DNA from: Xanthomonas arboricola pv. guizotiae | GTDB lineage: Bacteria; Pseudomonadota; Gammaproteobacteria; Xanthomonadales; Xanthomonadaceae | Length of the DNA: 64,000 nucleotides | Assembly: GCF_002940205.1 (NCBI RefSeq) | Contig: NZ_MDSK01000022.1 | Location: forward strand, 21,287 to 85,286 | Reading direction: 5' to 3' | Shown here: in pieces, positions 52,729 through 62,437 of the stretch | Position numbering within the stretch: position 1 is the stretch's first letter | Layout of the letters: each line of letters opens with the position of its first letter | Position numbers and translations under genes: made by a program | The notes under the pieces: generated by a model | Databases searched by the model: none | Seen by the model: the letters and a program-made list of their open reading frames with translations, nothing else | Told to the model about the DNA's origin: nothing

Positions 52729-53971
52729 CTTCCAGCAAGCCGTACATGCCCAATTCGGCGCGGAGGCGGCCGCGGTACGCCATGAGATCTACTTCCTGAC
52801 CCGCCGACGCGGCGCAGGGCTGCGTGCCGCTCTGGCCGTCCTACGCGATGCATGGCTGTGCCTGCGGCTGCCGCAACGCCCGCCCGTGCTGTCCACGTGG
52901 ACGGCGCTGGCAACCCTGCCGGGCAGCAACGGCTGGGGCGCACTGGCGCCATACCTGGCCGATCTGCAGCGGCAGGGCGCGGCATGCACGGTGCTGATCC
53001 ATCCGCGCCTGCGCGGCAGCGTCGAGGGACAGCTGCCCGCACGTCCAACCTGGGACAGCTGGCGTGCGGCTTTGCGCGCCCTGGCCCTGCGCCGCACGCC
53101 GTCCGGGCCGGCGGTCGCTTCGCTCTGGATCGTGCGCGCCAGCGTCTTGCGCCAGCGCCTGTGGCACGGTGCATGGCAACGCACGCTGGGCGCCGCGCCC
53201 GCCGGAGCCACACTGCTGCTGCACAACGACTTCGACATGTATGCGGCGGCGGCATTGCACGCTGCCGGCGACGGCTGGCGGAGCGTCTGCGTCCAGCATG
53301 GTCTGCCAACCGACGAGTTCTTCCCGGTTCGGGCCCGGCACCATCTGCTGTGGGGGCCTAGCAGTGCGCAGGTCTACCGCAAGCACGGCGTCGCACCTGC
53401 CGCCATCGGCTACGGGCCAACGAGGGCGTTGACCGATCTCGATACCGCAACGGTGCCAACCGCGCTGTATCTGATGTCGCAGAGCCACACACCGATTTAT
53501 GGACCCACCCTTGCCGCGCAGTTGTTGGCCTTGGCGCAGGCGCTGCCGGCGCTGGAGACAGACGGTGTGGCCGTGCGCATCCTGCTGCACCCGGAGGAAG
53601 TGCGCGGCAGCCATCCGTATGCAGAGCCGGCACTGCAACAGCGCTGCCAGCCTCCCCCGCACGCGATCCTGGAGGCGGATGTGCGTCCGGCGTTGGTGGT
53701 GGGATTTTGTTCCACCGCGCTGCTGCAAGCCGCCTGCCGCGGTCACTACGTGATCGGCATGGCATGGCCCGCGTCCGCGTCCCACGATGCCTTGGCGGTC
53801 GGGCGGCCCGCACATCAGGTCGCCGATGCCGACGCGCTGTCTGCACTGGTGCAGGCGCTGCGCAGCGACGCGGGCGCGCGCACGCGATTTGCCGCGCAGC
53901 AACGGCACTGGCTGCAGCAGACCTTCGCTGCCGATGCGCGATGGTCGCAACGCCTGGAAGCGACACCATGA
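52715..53971 (+). CDS. Probable GT-B-like glycosyltransferase, surface carbohydrate (418 aa)
   Basis: No standard motif is obvious. Segments such as LLLHNDFDMYAAAALHAAGD, CVQHGLPTDEFFPVR, LLWGPSSAQVYRKHG and ILLHPEE recall the polysialyltransferase/CDP-glycerol transferase type of GT-B fold (HG and HPEE motifs). It overlaps the upstream methyltransferase (14 bp) and downstream polymerase (ATGA). Substrate unknown. Confidence 0.55.
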   Translation: MDFADFQQAVHAQFGAEAAAVRHEIYFLTRRRGAGLRAALAVLRDAWLCLRLPQRPPVLSTWTALATLPGSNGWGALAPYLADLQRQGAACTVLIHPRLRGSVEGQLPARPTWDSWRAALRALALRRTPSGPAVASLWIVRASVLRQRLWHGAWQRTLGAAPAGATLLLHNDFDMYAAAALHAAGDGWRSVCVQHGLPTDEFFPVRARHHLLWGPSSAQVYRKHGVAPAAIGYGPTRALTDLDTATVPTALYLMSQSHTPIYGPTLAAQLLALAQALPALETDGVAVRILLHPEEVRGSHPYAEPALQQRCQPPPHAILEADVRPALVVGFCSTALLQAACRGHYVIGMAWPASASHDALAVGRPAHQVADADALSALVQALRSDAGARTRFAAQQRHWLQQTFAADARWSQRLEATP

Positions 53972-55299
53972 AGCGCGCCTACCTGCTGCTGGCAGTGCTG
54001 CTGGCGATCCACCTGGGCGATCTGCTGGTGGCATGGCTTTACCATGGCGGGGCGCTGCCGGCGGCTGCCCTGTTGCGGCCGATGCGCGATGCCACGCTCA
54101 TCGTGCTGGCCGGCATTGCACTGCTGACGGTGCGCATGCCGCGTGCGTTGCTGGCAATGATCCTGATGTTCGGGCTGATCGCACTCGCATACGCGCCGAT
54201 TGGATACGCACATGGGTTACCGGCCGGCGTGGTCGTCGGCTCGCTTGGAACATTGCTGCTGCCCATGCTGCTGGTGCTTGCCGGGTATTGGTGCATGCCG
54301 CATCCACACGATTTCAGGCAGGGGGCGCGCTGGCTGGTCTGGTTGGGCATCGTCAGCGCTTTGTTCGGTGCATGGGACCTGGCGCATACCGATTTTTGGG
54401 TGCGGACCGTACGCTTGCCGGACTACCTGGCGCAGGTGAAAGGCGTGCTTCCCAAGGACACCGACCCGGACACCGGGCTGCCATGGAACTTCTTCGGCGG
54501 CGAAAACTACACGCGCCGGGCCGGTGGACTGGTGGCAGCGCCCTTGGCGCAGGGCCAGTTCCTGATCACCGCGGCACTGACCGCACTGGGCCTGTGGCAG
54601 CGACGCTGGCCGTGGCGCGCCCTGCTTACGTGCCTGGGGTTGCTGGTGGGCGTGTGGATGTCGGGCACGCGGGGCGCCATGCTGGCCGGCATCGTCGGAG
54701 TGCTGGGCTACCTGGTCAGCGCACGCGGTCTGGTGCGATCGCCTCTGGCGCGGCTGCTGCTGGTGGGCGGTATCGCGTTGATGCTGGCGGCCGCCTCCTA
54801 CGGCATCGTGGTGACGTCGGTGAACTTCCGCGACGGCTCCACCATCGGCCACTGGCACGCGCTGCAGCGCAATCTGGCCGACCTGCACCAAGTCATGCTG
54901 TGGGGCGGTGGGCTAGGCCGCCAGGGAGCGGTGGCTGCGCGTCAGGCGCTGACCGATCTGGGCGGTGGCGAAGGTGCCATCTTTACCATCGCATACCAGA
55001 TGGGGTTGCCGGCGGCCCTGCTGTTTCTGGCGTTTGTCGGCTGGAGCCTGCATGCGTTGTGGCGTGCCTATCGCCAACGCGACGATCACCTGGCATTGGC
55101 GATGTTCTGGCTGTTGTGCGGCATGGCGACAACCTTGATCTCTTCCGACAACGCAATGACCGTGTCTGGCGCTGGGGGGTTCTGGTTGCTACTCGGCGGC
55201 GCGTTGCGTCATTGCCAATGTCCGCTGCCAACCTCACGAGCGATCGCACGTACACGCAGGGACGATACCGCGCCTGCCGCCAGCATGGCCGCAGGCTGA
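53968..55299 (+). CDS. O-antigen ligase/polymerase-family membrane protein (Wzy-like, 443 aa)
   Basis: About 10-12 transmembrane helices with the periplasmic loop containing NFFGGENYTRRAGGLVAAPLAQGQ and later GGGLGRQGAVAARQ, the layout of O-antigen ligase-family polymerases. ATG overlaps the upstream stop (ATGA). One of two such proteins here; they may polymerise and transfer chains, respectively. Confidence 0.7.
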   Translation: MKRAYLLLAVLLAIHLGDLLVAWLYHGGALPAAALLRPMRDATLIVLAGIALLTVRMPRALLAMILMFGLIALAYAPIGYAHGLPAGVVVGSLGTLLLPMLLVLAGYWCMPHPHDFRQGARWLVWLGIVSALFGAWDLAHTDFWVRTVRLPDYLAQVKGVLPKDTDPDTGLPWNFFGGENYTRRAGGLVAAPLAQGQFLITAALTALGLWQRRWPWRALLTCLGLLVGVWMSGTRGAMLAGIVGVLGYLVSARGLVRSPLARLLLVGGIALMLAAASYGIVVTSVNFRDGSTIGHWHALQRNLADLHQVMLWGGGLGRQGAVAARQALTDLGGGEGAIFTIAYQMGLPAALLFLAFVGWSLHALWRAYRQRDDHLALAMFWLLCGMATTLISSDNAMTVSGAGGFWLLLGGALRHCQCPLPTSRAIARTRRDDTAPAASMAAG

Positions 55300-55302
55300 G
55301 CG

Positions 55303-56382
55303 ATGCGCATCCTGCACGTTTACAAGGATTTCGCGCCGCACAGCGGCGGCGGCGGGGTGGCGCGGCACATCCATGGGCTGGCAGTGACCCTTGCCGATGC
55401 CGGGCATACGGTGCGGATCGTGGCCCCGTTGGCCGATGACGGCATCTCGCCACACGGCTATACGGTGGTCCGCGCTACCGCATCGCAGCTCTGGCATCAC
55501 GTCGGCTGGGCCGATGTAGTGCACGTGCACGGTGCGCGCACGCCAATCGCCGCGATCGCCGGTGCGCTTGCCCGGCTGCGCGGCAAGCGTGTGATCTATA
55601 CACCGCATTGTTATTACGATGACGATCTTGCAGCGAGCAAGCGCGCGCGCAAGTGGTGCTGGGATCGCTTGATCGAGAAGCCGCTGCTGCGAAGCGCACA
55701 ACCCACCGTGCTGCTGTCCGCGTATTGGCAGCAATACCTCTCACAGCGTCGGCTGCCGCCCAAGCGCGCCTTGCTGCTGCCCAATGCCGTGCTCGCCGCC
55801 GAGCAGTGCCTGCCCGCGACGTCACGGCAACCGTTGCTCGGTGCTCCGGCGCTGCTGTCGGTCGGCCGCCTGGACGCGGTCAAACGGCTACAGGATGCGA
55901 TCGCAGCCCTCACCCAGCCGAATATGGACGCTGCCGTGTTGCACGTGGTCGGACGTGGCCCGGATCGGGCACGCCTGGAAGCCTGCGCCGTGGCGTTGGG
56001 GGTTGCTGCGCGCGTGCACTTCCATGGCTTCGTCAGCGATGCCGAGGTTGCAGCGATGGCCGCACAGGCCGATGTCTTCGTGTTGCCATCGGCAGTGGAG
56101 GGCATGCCGACCGTCTTGATCGAAATGCTGCTGCATGGGTGTCCGGTGGTTGCCAGCGACATTCCCGGCAATCGCTCGATCCTGGCCCAGATCGGCCTGC
56201 AGGCGGCCTTGCACCGGCTCGGCAACAGCGCCGCGTTGGCGGGATGCATTCGCGTGCAACGACAGCAGCGGATTGGGCCGGAGCGCATCGCGCGTGTCCG
56301 GGCAGACTTCACCTGGGAGGGCCTGCGAGCGCAGGTGCTGTCACTGTACGATGCTCAGGTCGTAAAGGAACCCGCAACTTGA
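55303..56382 (+). CDS. GT4-family glycosyltransferase (359 aa)
   Basis: GT-B fold: VYKDFAPHSGGGGVARHIHGLA at the start, SVGRLDAVKRLQDAI in the linker, and VFVLPSAVEGMPTVLIEMLLHGCPVVASD (EX7E-type) in the nucleotide domain. It adds a sugar to the lipid-linked unit in the cytoplasm. The next gene begins in its stop (TTGA). Confidence 0.9.
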   Translation: MRILHVYKDFAPHSGGGGVARHIHGLAVTLADAGHTVRIVAPLADDGISPHGYTVVRATASQLWHHVGWADVVHVHGARTPIAAIAGALARLRGKRVIYTPHCYYDDDLAASKRARKWCWDRLIEKPLLRSAQPTVLLSAYWQQYLSQRRLPPKRALLLPNAVLAAEQCLPATSRQPLLGAPALLSVGRLDAVKRLQDAIAALTQPNMDAAVLHVVGRGPDRARLEACAVALGVAARVHFHGFVSDAEVAAMAAQADVFVLPSAVEGMPTVLIEMLLHGCPVVASDIPGNRSILAQIGLQAALHRLGNSAALAGCIRVQRQQRIGPERIARVRADFTWEGLRAQVLSLYDAQVVKEPAT

Positions 56383-57161
56383 CCACACCGCCGGCTCGCC
56401 TGTCCTTTTTCGGATGTCCGTTGGACCTCCTCCCCACGGACCAGATTCTCTTGCGTGCGCAGCACGCCGCCGAGGGCGGCGCGCCGATCCGGGTGGAGGG
56501 CTTGAACGTTGCCAAACTGATCGATGCGCGCGCCCAGCTGTCGCTGCGCCAGGCGCTGGAACAGGCCGAAGTGGTGCACATTGATGGCGCCGGCATCAGC
56601 CTGGGCTTGCGTTGGTTCGGGGTGGACGTGCCGCCGCGCAGGGCCGGCATCGACCTGATGCAGGACATGTGCGGCCAGGCCGCCCGCAGCGGTGCAGGGG
56701 TCTATCTGCTCGGTGCGCGCCCGGCGGTGGTCGCGGCCGCGGCAGAACGCCTGTGCACGCACTGGCCCGGTCTGCACATTGCCGGCATGCGCGATGGTTA
56801 TTTCAGCGACGCCGAGGAGGACGCGGTGATCGCGGCAATTCGCCACTCGGGTGCACGCTATCTCTTCATCGGCATCAGTTCGCCGAAGAAGGAACTGCTG
56901 CTGGAGAAACACTGGCAGACCCTGGGCGTGCCGGTGGCGATGGGCGTGGGCGGTTCGTTCGATGTGCTGTCGGGCATGTTGCCGCGCGCGCCGCGGTTGA
57001 TGCAGCGCTGCGGCATGGAGTGGCTGTTCCGGCTCGCGCTGGAACCCCGCCGGCTGGCCTGGCGCTATCTGCGCACCAATGCGGCGTACCTGCTGCTGTT
57101 GCTGCGCGCCCGCCTCAGCCGACGCTACCGCGCGCAGGCGCTGACGACCTGGCCCACATGA
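56379..57161 (+). CDS. WecG/TagA/CpsF (GumM-like) glycosyltransferase (260 aa)
   Basis: GT26 family: HIDGAGISLGLRWFG, RAGIDLMQDM, VYLLGARPAVV, ARYLFIGISSPKKELLLEK and GVGGSFDVLSG. It has a TTG start overlapping the GT4 stop, with AAGGAA nine bases upstream. WecG-type enzymes use UDP-ManNAc(A), GumM uses UDP-Glc; WecB in this locus favours a ManNAc-type donor. Confidence 0.9.
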   Translation: MTTPPARLSFFGCPLDLLPTDQILLRAQHAAEGGAPIRVEGLNVAKLIDARAQLSLRQALEQAEVVHIDGAGISLGLRWFGVDVPPRRAGIDLMQDMCGQAARSGAGVYLLGARPAVVAAAAERLCTHWPGLHIAGMRDGYFSDAEEDAVIAAIRHSGARYLFIGISSPKKELLLEKHWQTLGVPVAMGVGGSFDVLSGMLPRAPRLMQRCGMEWLFRLALEPRRLAWRYLRTNAAYLLLLLRARLSRRYRAQALTTWPT

Positions 57162-58426
57162 CCGCTGGGGCGCCTGCGCGCCAGCCTGCGCAGACGGGGC
57201 TGGTGGCCGTGTGCCTGGGCCTCTACCTGCTGTTCTGTCTGCAGCAAGTGGTGTTGACCGGCCGCTACTTTGGGGTCGGTCTGTCGCTGGGATCGATGGC
57301 CATCCGTGGCGTTGCGCTTGGCCTGAGTGCATGGGCGTTATGGCGGCACGGCGTTCCGGCATGCCTGCGCTGGCCATTGCTGTCGATTCTGCTGTGTATG
57401 ACTGCGCTGGCAGCGTCGGTGCTGGCGTCCGAGCACTCGGCCTTGGCATTCAAGTACGCCGTGCGCTATGCCACTGCCTTGCTGTGGCTATGGGCCTTAT
57501 TGAATCTGGCGGTGGCGTGGCCGCAGTGGCCGCGCGCGGCGACGCTGGCGGCGTTGATCGCGGTGTGGATCAATCTGGTGTTGGGCATGGCGGTACGGCT
57601 ACAGTGGTCGCCGGCACTGACGCTATCGCTGGCCTTCCATGCGCAGGACAGCTTCAAATATCTGCCACGGGTGTCGGGCATGTACGACCATCCGGCGTTG
57701 CTGGCGGCAACGGCCGTCATCGTTGCGTTGCTCACGATCCAGTTGTATCAGCGGCACGAGGTTGGGCGCGGGCAGCTTGCCGCAGCAGTGCTGGCGACGA
57801 TCGCAGCGCTGGCGTTGAGTGAAGTTCGTAACCCGTTGCTGCCGGTGGCCGCATTGATCCTCTGGTGGGCCTGGTCGCGCCGCAATGGCGCACGCCCTGG
57901 CCGCCGCGCGGTCTTGGCCGCCTTGCTCGGCCTGCTGGCCGTTGCCGGCTTCGTGCTTTGGCAGCGCTACGCGGAGATGACCAGCGCAGTCCACGAAAGC
58001 CCGCTGACCGCATTTTCGTTGGGGCGAACCTACCTGTGGTCCGGCGCGATCGAGGCATGGCGCACGCATCCCTGGTTCGGGCTAGGCGCCGGTGTTTTCC
58101 AGTTTCTGGTTCCCGATTACACCGGTGGTCGCTTCGATCGCGGCGAGCTGCACGCACACAATGCCCTGCTGGCGGTGTTGTCGGAAACCGGGCTGTGCGG
58201 GCTGGTTGCGTGCCTTTGCCTGTTGGGGGCGCTGTGGGCGCCGTTGCTGCGCAACCCTGCCGAACGTGGCTGGGCGCTGATCTGGCTGCTGTTCCTGCTG
58301 GGCTTGAACGTGTTCGACTTCTATCCGCTGTTCTATCCCTTTTCCCTGCATGCGGCCTTGGCGGTGGCGCTGCTGTATGCCCGGCATGTCACGCTCGGCA
58401 AGGGAGCGCGGTCTGGGATTCACTGA
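57158..58426 (+). CDS. O-antigen ligase-family membrane protein, second (422 aa)
   Basis: About 11 transmembrane helices; the signature periplasmic loop is HPWFGLGAGVFQFLVPDYTGGRFDRGELHAHNALLAVLSETGLCGL, typical of Wzy_C/WaaL-type proteins (His in HAHN). ATG overlaps the WecG-like stop (ATGA). Last gene of the plus-strand operon. Confidence 0.78.
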   Translation: MTAGAPARQPAQTGLVAVCLGLYLLFCLQQVVLTGRYFGVGLSLGSMAIRGVALGLSAWALWRHGVPACLRWPLLSILLCMTALAASVLASEHSALAFKYAVRYATALLWLWALLNLAVAWPQWPRAATLAALIAVWINLVLGMAVRLQWSPALTLSLAFHAQDSFKYLPRVSGMYDHPALLAATAVIVALLTIQLYQRHEVGRGQLAAAVLATIAALALSEVRNPLLPVAALILWWAWSRRNGARPGRRAVLAALLGLLAVAGFVLWQRYAEMTSAVHESPLTAFSLGRTYLWSGAIEAWRTHPWFGLGAGVFQFLVPDYTGGRFDRGELHAHNALLAVLSETGLCGLVACLCLLGALWAPLLRNPAERGWALIWLLFLLGLNVFDFYPLFYPFSLHAALAVALLYARHVTLGKGARSGIH

Positions 58427-58650
58427 GGCCGCATCGGCGCTCGGCAGTTGGCGTACCGTACCGGCATGAAGCAGCCCAGCCATCCCGCCCCTGCGCAGCG
58501 GGCGGATCCCGTCGACGATGCATGGTGCCTGCGCACGCGTGCGCGCTCGGTCCCGGGAACGCGCGCAGGCTCAGCGCAGGTCGCCGCCCGCCGAGCGAGG
58601 CGGCGTTGGTGCACGCGGCCGGCGCGCTCAAGCACTTCGTCTGCGGCTGC

Positions 58651-59769
58651 CTAGGCGTGCTGCAGGCGTGGCTGCTGTGCGCTGGCGCGTTCGTCCCTGG
58701 CCAACAGCGTATCGAGGATGCAGCGGAACGCATGGCCATCGCCGAATGGATTGCGCCACGCCACCGAGCGCGCCAGCAAGCGATCGGCGGCTGACCGCAG
58801 CGCGTCCTGGTCAAGGCCGTCGGGCAGTTCCGCCCCACCGATCTGCAGGGTTTCCGGTCGCTCGGTGTTGGTGCGCAGCACCAGACATTTGCGCTGCAGG
58901 ATGCAGGCTTCCTCCTGGATCCCGCCACTGTCGGTCATGATCAACGCCGCGCCTTGCTGGAGCGCCAGCATGTCCAGGTACCCCACCGGACCGATCGCCC
59001 GCAGCACGCGATGCCGCGCAGCCGCCGCGCTCCCCAGTGCATCCAGGCGCGGGTGCATCGGGAACACCAGCGGCAACCCCTGCTCTTCGGAGATCGAGCT
59101 GACCGCCTGCATCAGCGCGGCAAAATGGGCGGGATCTTCGGTATTGGAACGGCGATGGCAGGTGAGCAGGTGATAGCCGCCTTCGTGCAGCCCCAGCCGT
59201 TGCAGGATGGTCGAGCGGCGCAGCGCAGTCTGGGCATGCGCCAGGGTCGCATCGGCGACGGTATTGCCGGTGATGCGGATGCGTGCGCCGGTCAGGCCTT
59301 CATCGCGCAGGATCTGCGCCTGCAGTGCGGTGGGACAGAACAGGTAATCGGACAGGTGGTCGATCAGAACGCGATTGACTTCTTCGGGCATGCTGCGGTC
59401 GCGACTGCGTAGGCCCGCCTCGACATGGGCCACGGCGATCTCCAGCTTGTTGGCCGCCATGGCACCGGCCAGGGCGCTGTTGGTGTCGCCCTGTACCACC
59501 ACCACATCCGGCTGTAGCGTCGCCAGCACCGGCTCGATGCCGCACAACATGCGTCCGATCTGTACGCCGTGCGGCGCCGAACCCACGCCAAGATTGTAAA
59601 CGGCCGGGGGCAAACCCAACTCGTCGAAGAACACCCGGTCCATCGCCTCGTCGTAATGCTGGTTGGTATGGACGATCGAAAAATGCAGCCCATCGCGCAG
59701 GCTTGCGGCGATCAGCGATGCCAGCTTGATGATTTCCGGGCGCGTGCCAAGAACATAGGTGATGTGCAT
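58651..59769 (-). CDS. wecB: UDP-N-acetylglucosamine 2-epimerase WecB (372 aa)
   Basis: Non-hydrolysing epimerase that makes UDP-ManNAc. GTRPEIIKLASLI at residues 8-20, VVVQGDTNSALAGAMAA, THRRSNTED, PMHPR and TDSGGIQEEACIL are all present. It follows the GumD-like gene by 19 bp on the minus strand. Start at 59769 (MHITYVLGTRPE). Confidence 0.93.
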   Translation of the reverse strand: MHITYVLGTRPEIIKLASLIAASLRDGLHFSIVHTNQHYDEAMDRVFFDELGLPPAVYNLGVGSAPHGVQIGRMLCGIEPVLATLQPDVVVVQGDTNSALAGAMAANKLEIAVAHVEAGLRSRDRSMPEEVNRVLIDHLSDYLFCPTALQAQILRDEGLTGARIRITGNTVADATLAHAQTALRRSTILQRLGLHEGGYHLLTCHRRSNTEDPAHFAALMQAVSSISEEQGLPLVFPMHPRLDALGSAAAARHRVLRAIGPVGYLDMLALQQGAALIMTDSGGIQEEACILQRKCLVLRTNTERPETLQIGGAELPDGLDQDALRSAADRLLARSVAWRNPFGDGHAFRCILDTLLARDERASAQQPRLQHA

Positions 59770-59788
59770 GGGACTTCCCGATCCGAGT

Positions 59789-61198
59789 TCAGTAGGCATC
59801 GCGGTCGAACAGAACGATCACGCAGGTCTGCGCGATGATGCTCAGATCCAGCCACAGCGACCAGTGCTGGATGTAGGCGAGATCGTGTTGAACACGGCGG
59901 TGCATCTTTTCCACCGTGTCGGTCTCACCGCGCAGGCCATTGACCTGCGCCCAGCCGGTGATGCCCGGCTTGACCCGCTGGCGTTGAAGATAGTTCGGCA
60001 CCAATTCCTGATATTGCGCGTTGTGCGCCAGCGCATGCGGCCGCGGCCCGACGATGGCCATGTCTCCCTGCAGCACGTTGAGAAACTGCGGCAATTCGTC
60101 GAGGCTGGTGCGCCGCAGGAACGCGCCGAAGCGCGTGACCCGTTGATCGCCCCGGCTGGTCTGCGAGGCGGCGGTTGCCGCATCGTGTACCTGCATGCTG
60201 CGGAACTTCCATAATTCGAACGGACGTCCGTCCCAGCCCTGCCGCGTCTGCCGAAACAAGACCGGTCCGGGGCCGGAGAGCTTCACGCCTGCGGCCAGGG
60301 CCAGCATGAGCGGTGCACTCGCCACCACGATGACGGACGCCAGCACACGCTCGGTCGCTTCCTTCAGCGCGCGCGACAGGCCCGTCAGCGGGCGGACCGA
60401 CAACGCCAGCATCGGCGGGCGGCTCATCTCTTCCAGGCAGGATTGCCCTGGACGACATGCGAACAGGTCGGGAATCCAGCAGGCGTCCACGCAGCAGGCA
60501 TCCAGTTGCGCGACGCTGTGGCGAAGTCGCGCTTCCTCGCGCATCGGCCAGGTCACCCACACTTCGCCGACATGCTGGTCTTCCAGCCAGGACGACAATC
60601 CGGCGGTGCCGCCAAGCGCCAGGTCCATCGGTACCTGCAGCAGTTCGATCCCCGGGCATGGTTGCCGCTGGATACTTTTCGCCAAGATGTCGCTGCATTC
60701 GGGCGGACCGAGCAGGGCGATGCGTCGGCGTCCGATCTCGTGAGAATGCAACCAGGCAAGCGCGCCCTTCATTGCATAGCGTACGCACAGCAAACCGGCG
60801 CCACCGCATCCGGCCCAATACAGAAACCACAGGCGGGAGAAACCCGCACCGGTTGCGCTCAGAAAGCCGATCGACATCAACGTGCTCAGCACGATTGCCC
60901 ACCCCGTCAACACGCGGCCGGCTACCATCGTCAAGGCCACATGCGGTCCTTGGCGATAAAGCGACAGGCGGCCGAACACCAGCAGCGTCAGCGCCGCGGC
61001 GGCGAGTAACGCATACGTATAGCGGGGCGCTTCGGGCAATGCCGGTTGCCCGACGCGCATGGCATAGGCAAACAACCCGCTGCCGACCACCACGCCCATA
61101 TCGGCGACCTTCACCAGGCTGGGGACCGACCCGAGCAGATCGCCCGATCGCCTGGGCACGAGGGCCACACGCGGCAACAGTGGATCGAGCGAACTCAT
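59789..61198 (-). CDS. Polyprenyl glycosylphosphotransferase, GumD/WbaP-like (469 aa)
   Basis: Initiating transferase that loads the first sugar-1-phosphate on undecaprenyl phosphate. N-terminal membrane helices and a CoA-binding-like domain precede the C-terminal bacterial sugar transferase: [51 protein letters not shown] and [15 protein letters not shown]. Start at 61198 (MSSLDPLL). GumD itself loads glucose; this is a paralogue outside the gum operon. Confidence 0.92.
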   Translation of the reverse strand: MSSLDPLLPRVALVPRRSGDLLGSVPSLVKVADMGVVVGSGLFAYAMRVGQPALPEAPRYTYALLAAAALTLLVFGRLSLYRQGPHVALTMVAGRVLTGWAIVLSTLMSIGFLSATGAGFSRLWFLYWAGCGGAGLLCVRYAMKGALAWLHSHEIGRRRIALLGPPECSDILAKSIQRQPCPGIELLQVPMDLALGGTAGLSSWLEDQHVGEVWVTWPMREEARLRHSVAQLDACCVDACWIPDLFACRPGQSCLEEMSRPPMLALSVRPLTGLSRALKEATERVLASVIVVASAPLMLALAAGVKLSGPGPVLFRQTRQGWDGRPFELWKFRSMQVHDAATAASQTSRGDQRVTRFGAFLRRTSLDELPQFLNVLQGDMAIVGPRPHALAHNAQYQELVPNYLQRQRVKPGITGWAQVNGLRGETDTVEKMHRRVQHDLAYIQHWSLWLDLSIIAQTCVIVLFDRDAY

Positions 61199-61264
61199 CC
61201 GCCAACCGCAGCCCGGCAGTAGGGCTGCGCGCCTGCACATGGATTGATCAGCATTCCTTTCCCT

Positions 61265-62437
61265 TCATCCCTGGTTTCCTCCAAGAGTGGCAGCTCCGCC
61301 AGCGGCACCGTGGACCTGGCGATAGAGCGTGGCATAGGAACGCACCATCGCCGCGCCGGTGAAGTACTGCCGATAACGGCTCAACGCCTCCTGCCCCAAT
61401 GCGTTGGCCACCTGCGGATGGTTCCATAGATAACCCATTGCATCGCGTAAGGCCACCGGATCTTCCGGCGCCACCACCAGGCCGGTGCGTCCGGCCACGT
61501 TCACAAAGCTGGTCCCGGTGCCGATTTCGCAGGAGATCATGGGCTTGGCATGCATCGCCGCTTCCAGCAAGGTGATGCCGAACGCCTCGGCTCGCAGATG
61601 CGATGGAAATACCAGCCCCTCGCACAGTGACAGCAAAGCATGCTTGTCGGCATCGTCCAGCACGCCCAAAAAGTGAACGTGGGTCAGGCCGAGCTGCCGC
61701 GCCTGCTGGCGCAGGCGCGCGCCTTCCGGCCCGTCGCCAACGATGGCCACCGGGATCTGCGTCTGGCGGACCGCCTGCAGCAGGTATTGCAGACCCTTGT
61801 AGTAGCGCAGGACCCCGACGAACAGAAAAAACCGTGGGCCCAGGCGCGTGCGCCAGGCCTGCGCGCGTTCGGCATCCGGCGTGTGGTGAATGGAGAGGTC
61901 CAGTCCGATCGGTATCACGCTCAGCTTGGCTTGAAAGTCGGCCAGGACCGGACTGGTGGCGCGGTAATTGGGCGACGTCGCGACAATATGATCCACGCGC
62001 TCGAGAAAGCGCCGTTGCAGCGGCCGATACAAACGCAATAAACGGCGTTGTCGCACGATGTCGGCGTGGTAGGTCAGCACCGAAGGCGTGCGAACCGCGC
62101 CCGCCAGATGCAGGACATCCATGAACGGCCATGGAAAGTGGTAATGGATCAGATCGAAGCGACGGGCCAGACCTGCGAACCGGCGCAACAAGCGCAGCGA
62201 TACCGGCATCGACGCCACTTCGAAGTCGCGTCGGAAGCGGTGCAGTGCGTAGGGGCCCTGCATGCTGGTGCCCGCTAGACGCCCATCGGCGCACAGGGTC
62301 ACCACCTCGCTGTCCACCGCGTACCGATGCGATTGCATGGCAAGCGTGCGGATCACCTGTTCGGTGCCGCCCATGGTTTCCGGCAAGCTGGTCTTGTAGA
62401 CCTGCAACACCCGTAGCGGCGGGGATGCAAGGCTCAA
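61265..62437 (-). CDS. GT4-family glycosyltransferase (390 aa)
   Basis: GT-B enzyme: VLQVYKTSLPETMGGTEQVIRTL at the start, FVGVLRYYKGLQYLLQA, VAIVGDGPEGARL, and SHLRAEAFGITLLEAAMHAKPMI (EX7E). The start is a TTG overlapping the stop of the upstream GT gene (TTGA), as at 56379. Downstream 66 bp lies the GumD-like gene. Confidence 0.9.
   Translation of the reverse strand: MSLASPPLRVLQVYKTSLPETMGGTEQVIRTLAMQSHRYAVDSEVVTLCADGRLAGTSMQGPYALHRFRRDFEVASMPVSLRLLRRFAGLARRFDLIHYHFPWPFMDVLHLAGAVRTPSVLTYHADIVRQRRLLRLYRPLQRRFLERVDHIVATSPNYRATSPVLADFQAKLSVIPIGLDLSIHHTPDAERAQAWRTRLGPRFFLFVGVLRYYKGLQYLLQAVRQTQIPVAIVGDGPEGARLRQQARQLGLTHVHFLGVLDDADKHALLSLCEGLVFPSHLRAEAFGITLLEAAMHAKPMISCEIGTGTSFVNVAGRTGLVVAPEDPVALRDAMGYLWNHPQVANALGQEALSRYRQYFTGAAMVRSYATLYRQVHGAAGGAATLGGNQG

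Noticed and set aside
53707..55439. Two overlapping long plus-strand frames over the polymerase gene
   Set aside because: Only the frame from 53968 has consistent membrane helices and an ATGA overlap; the other is Arg/Gly-rich noise.
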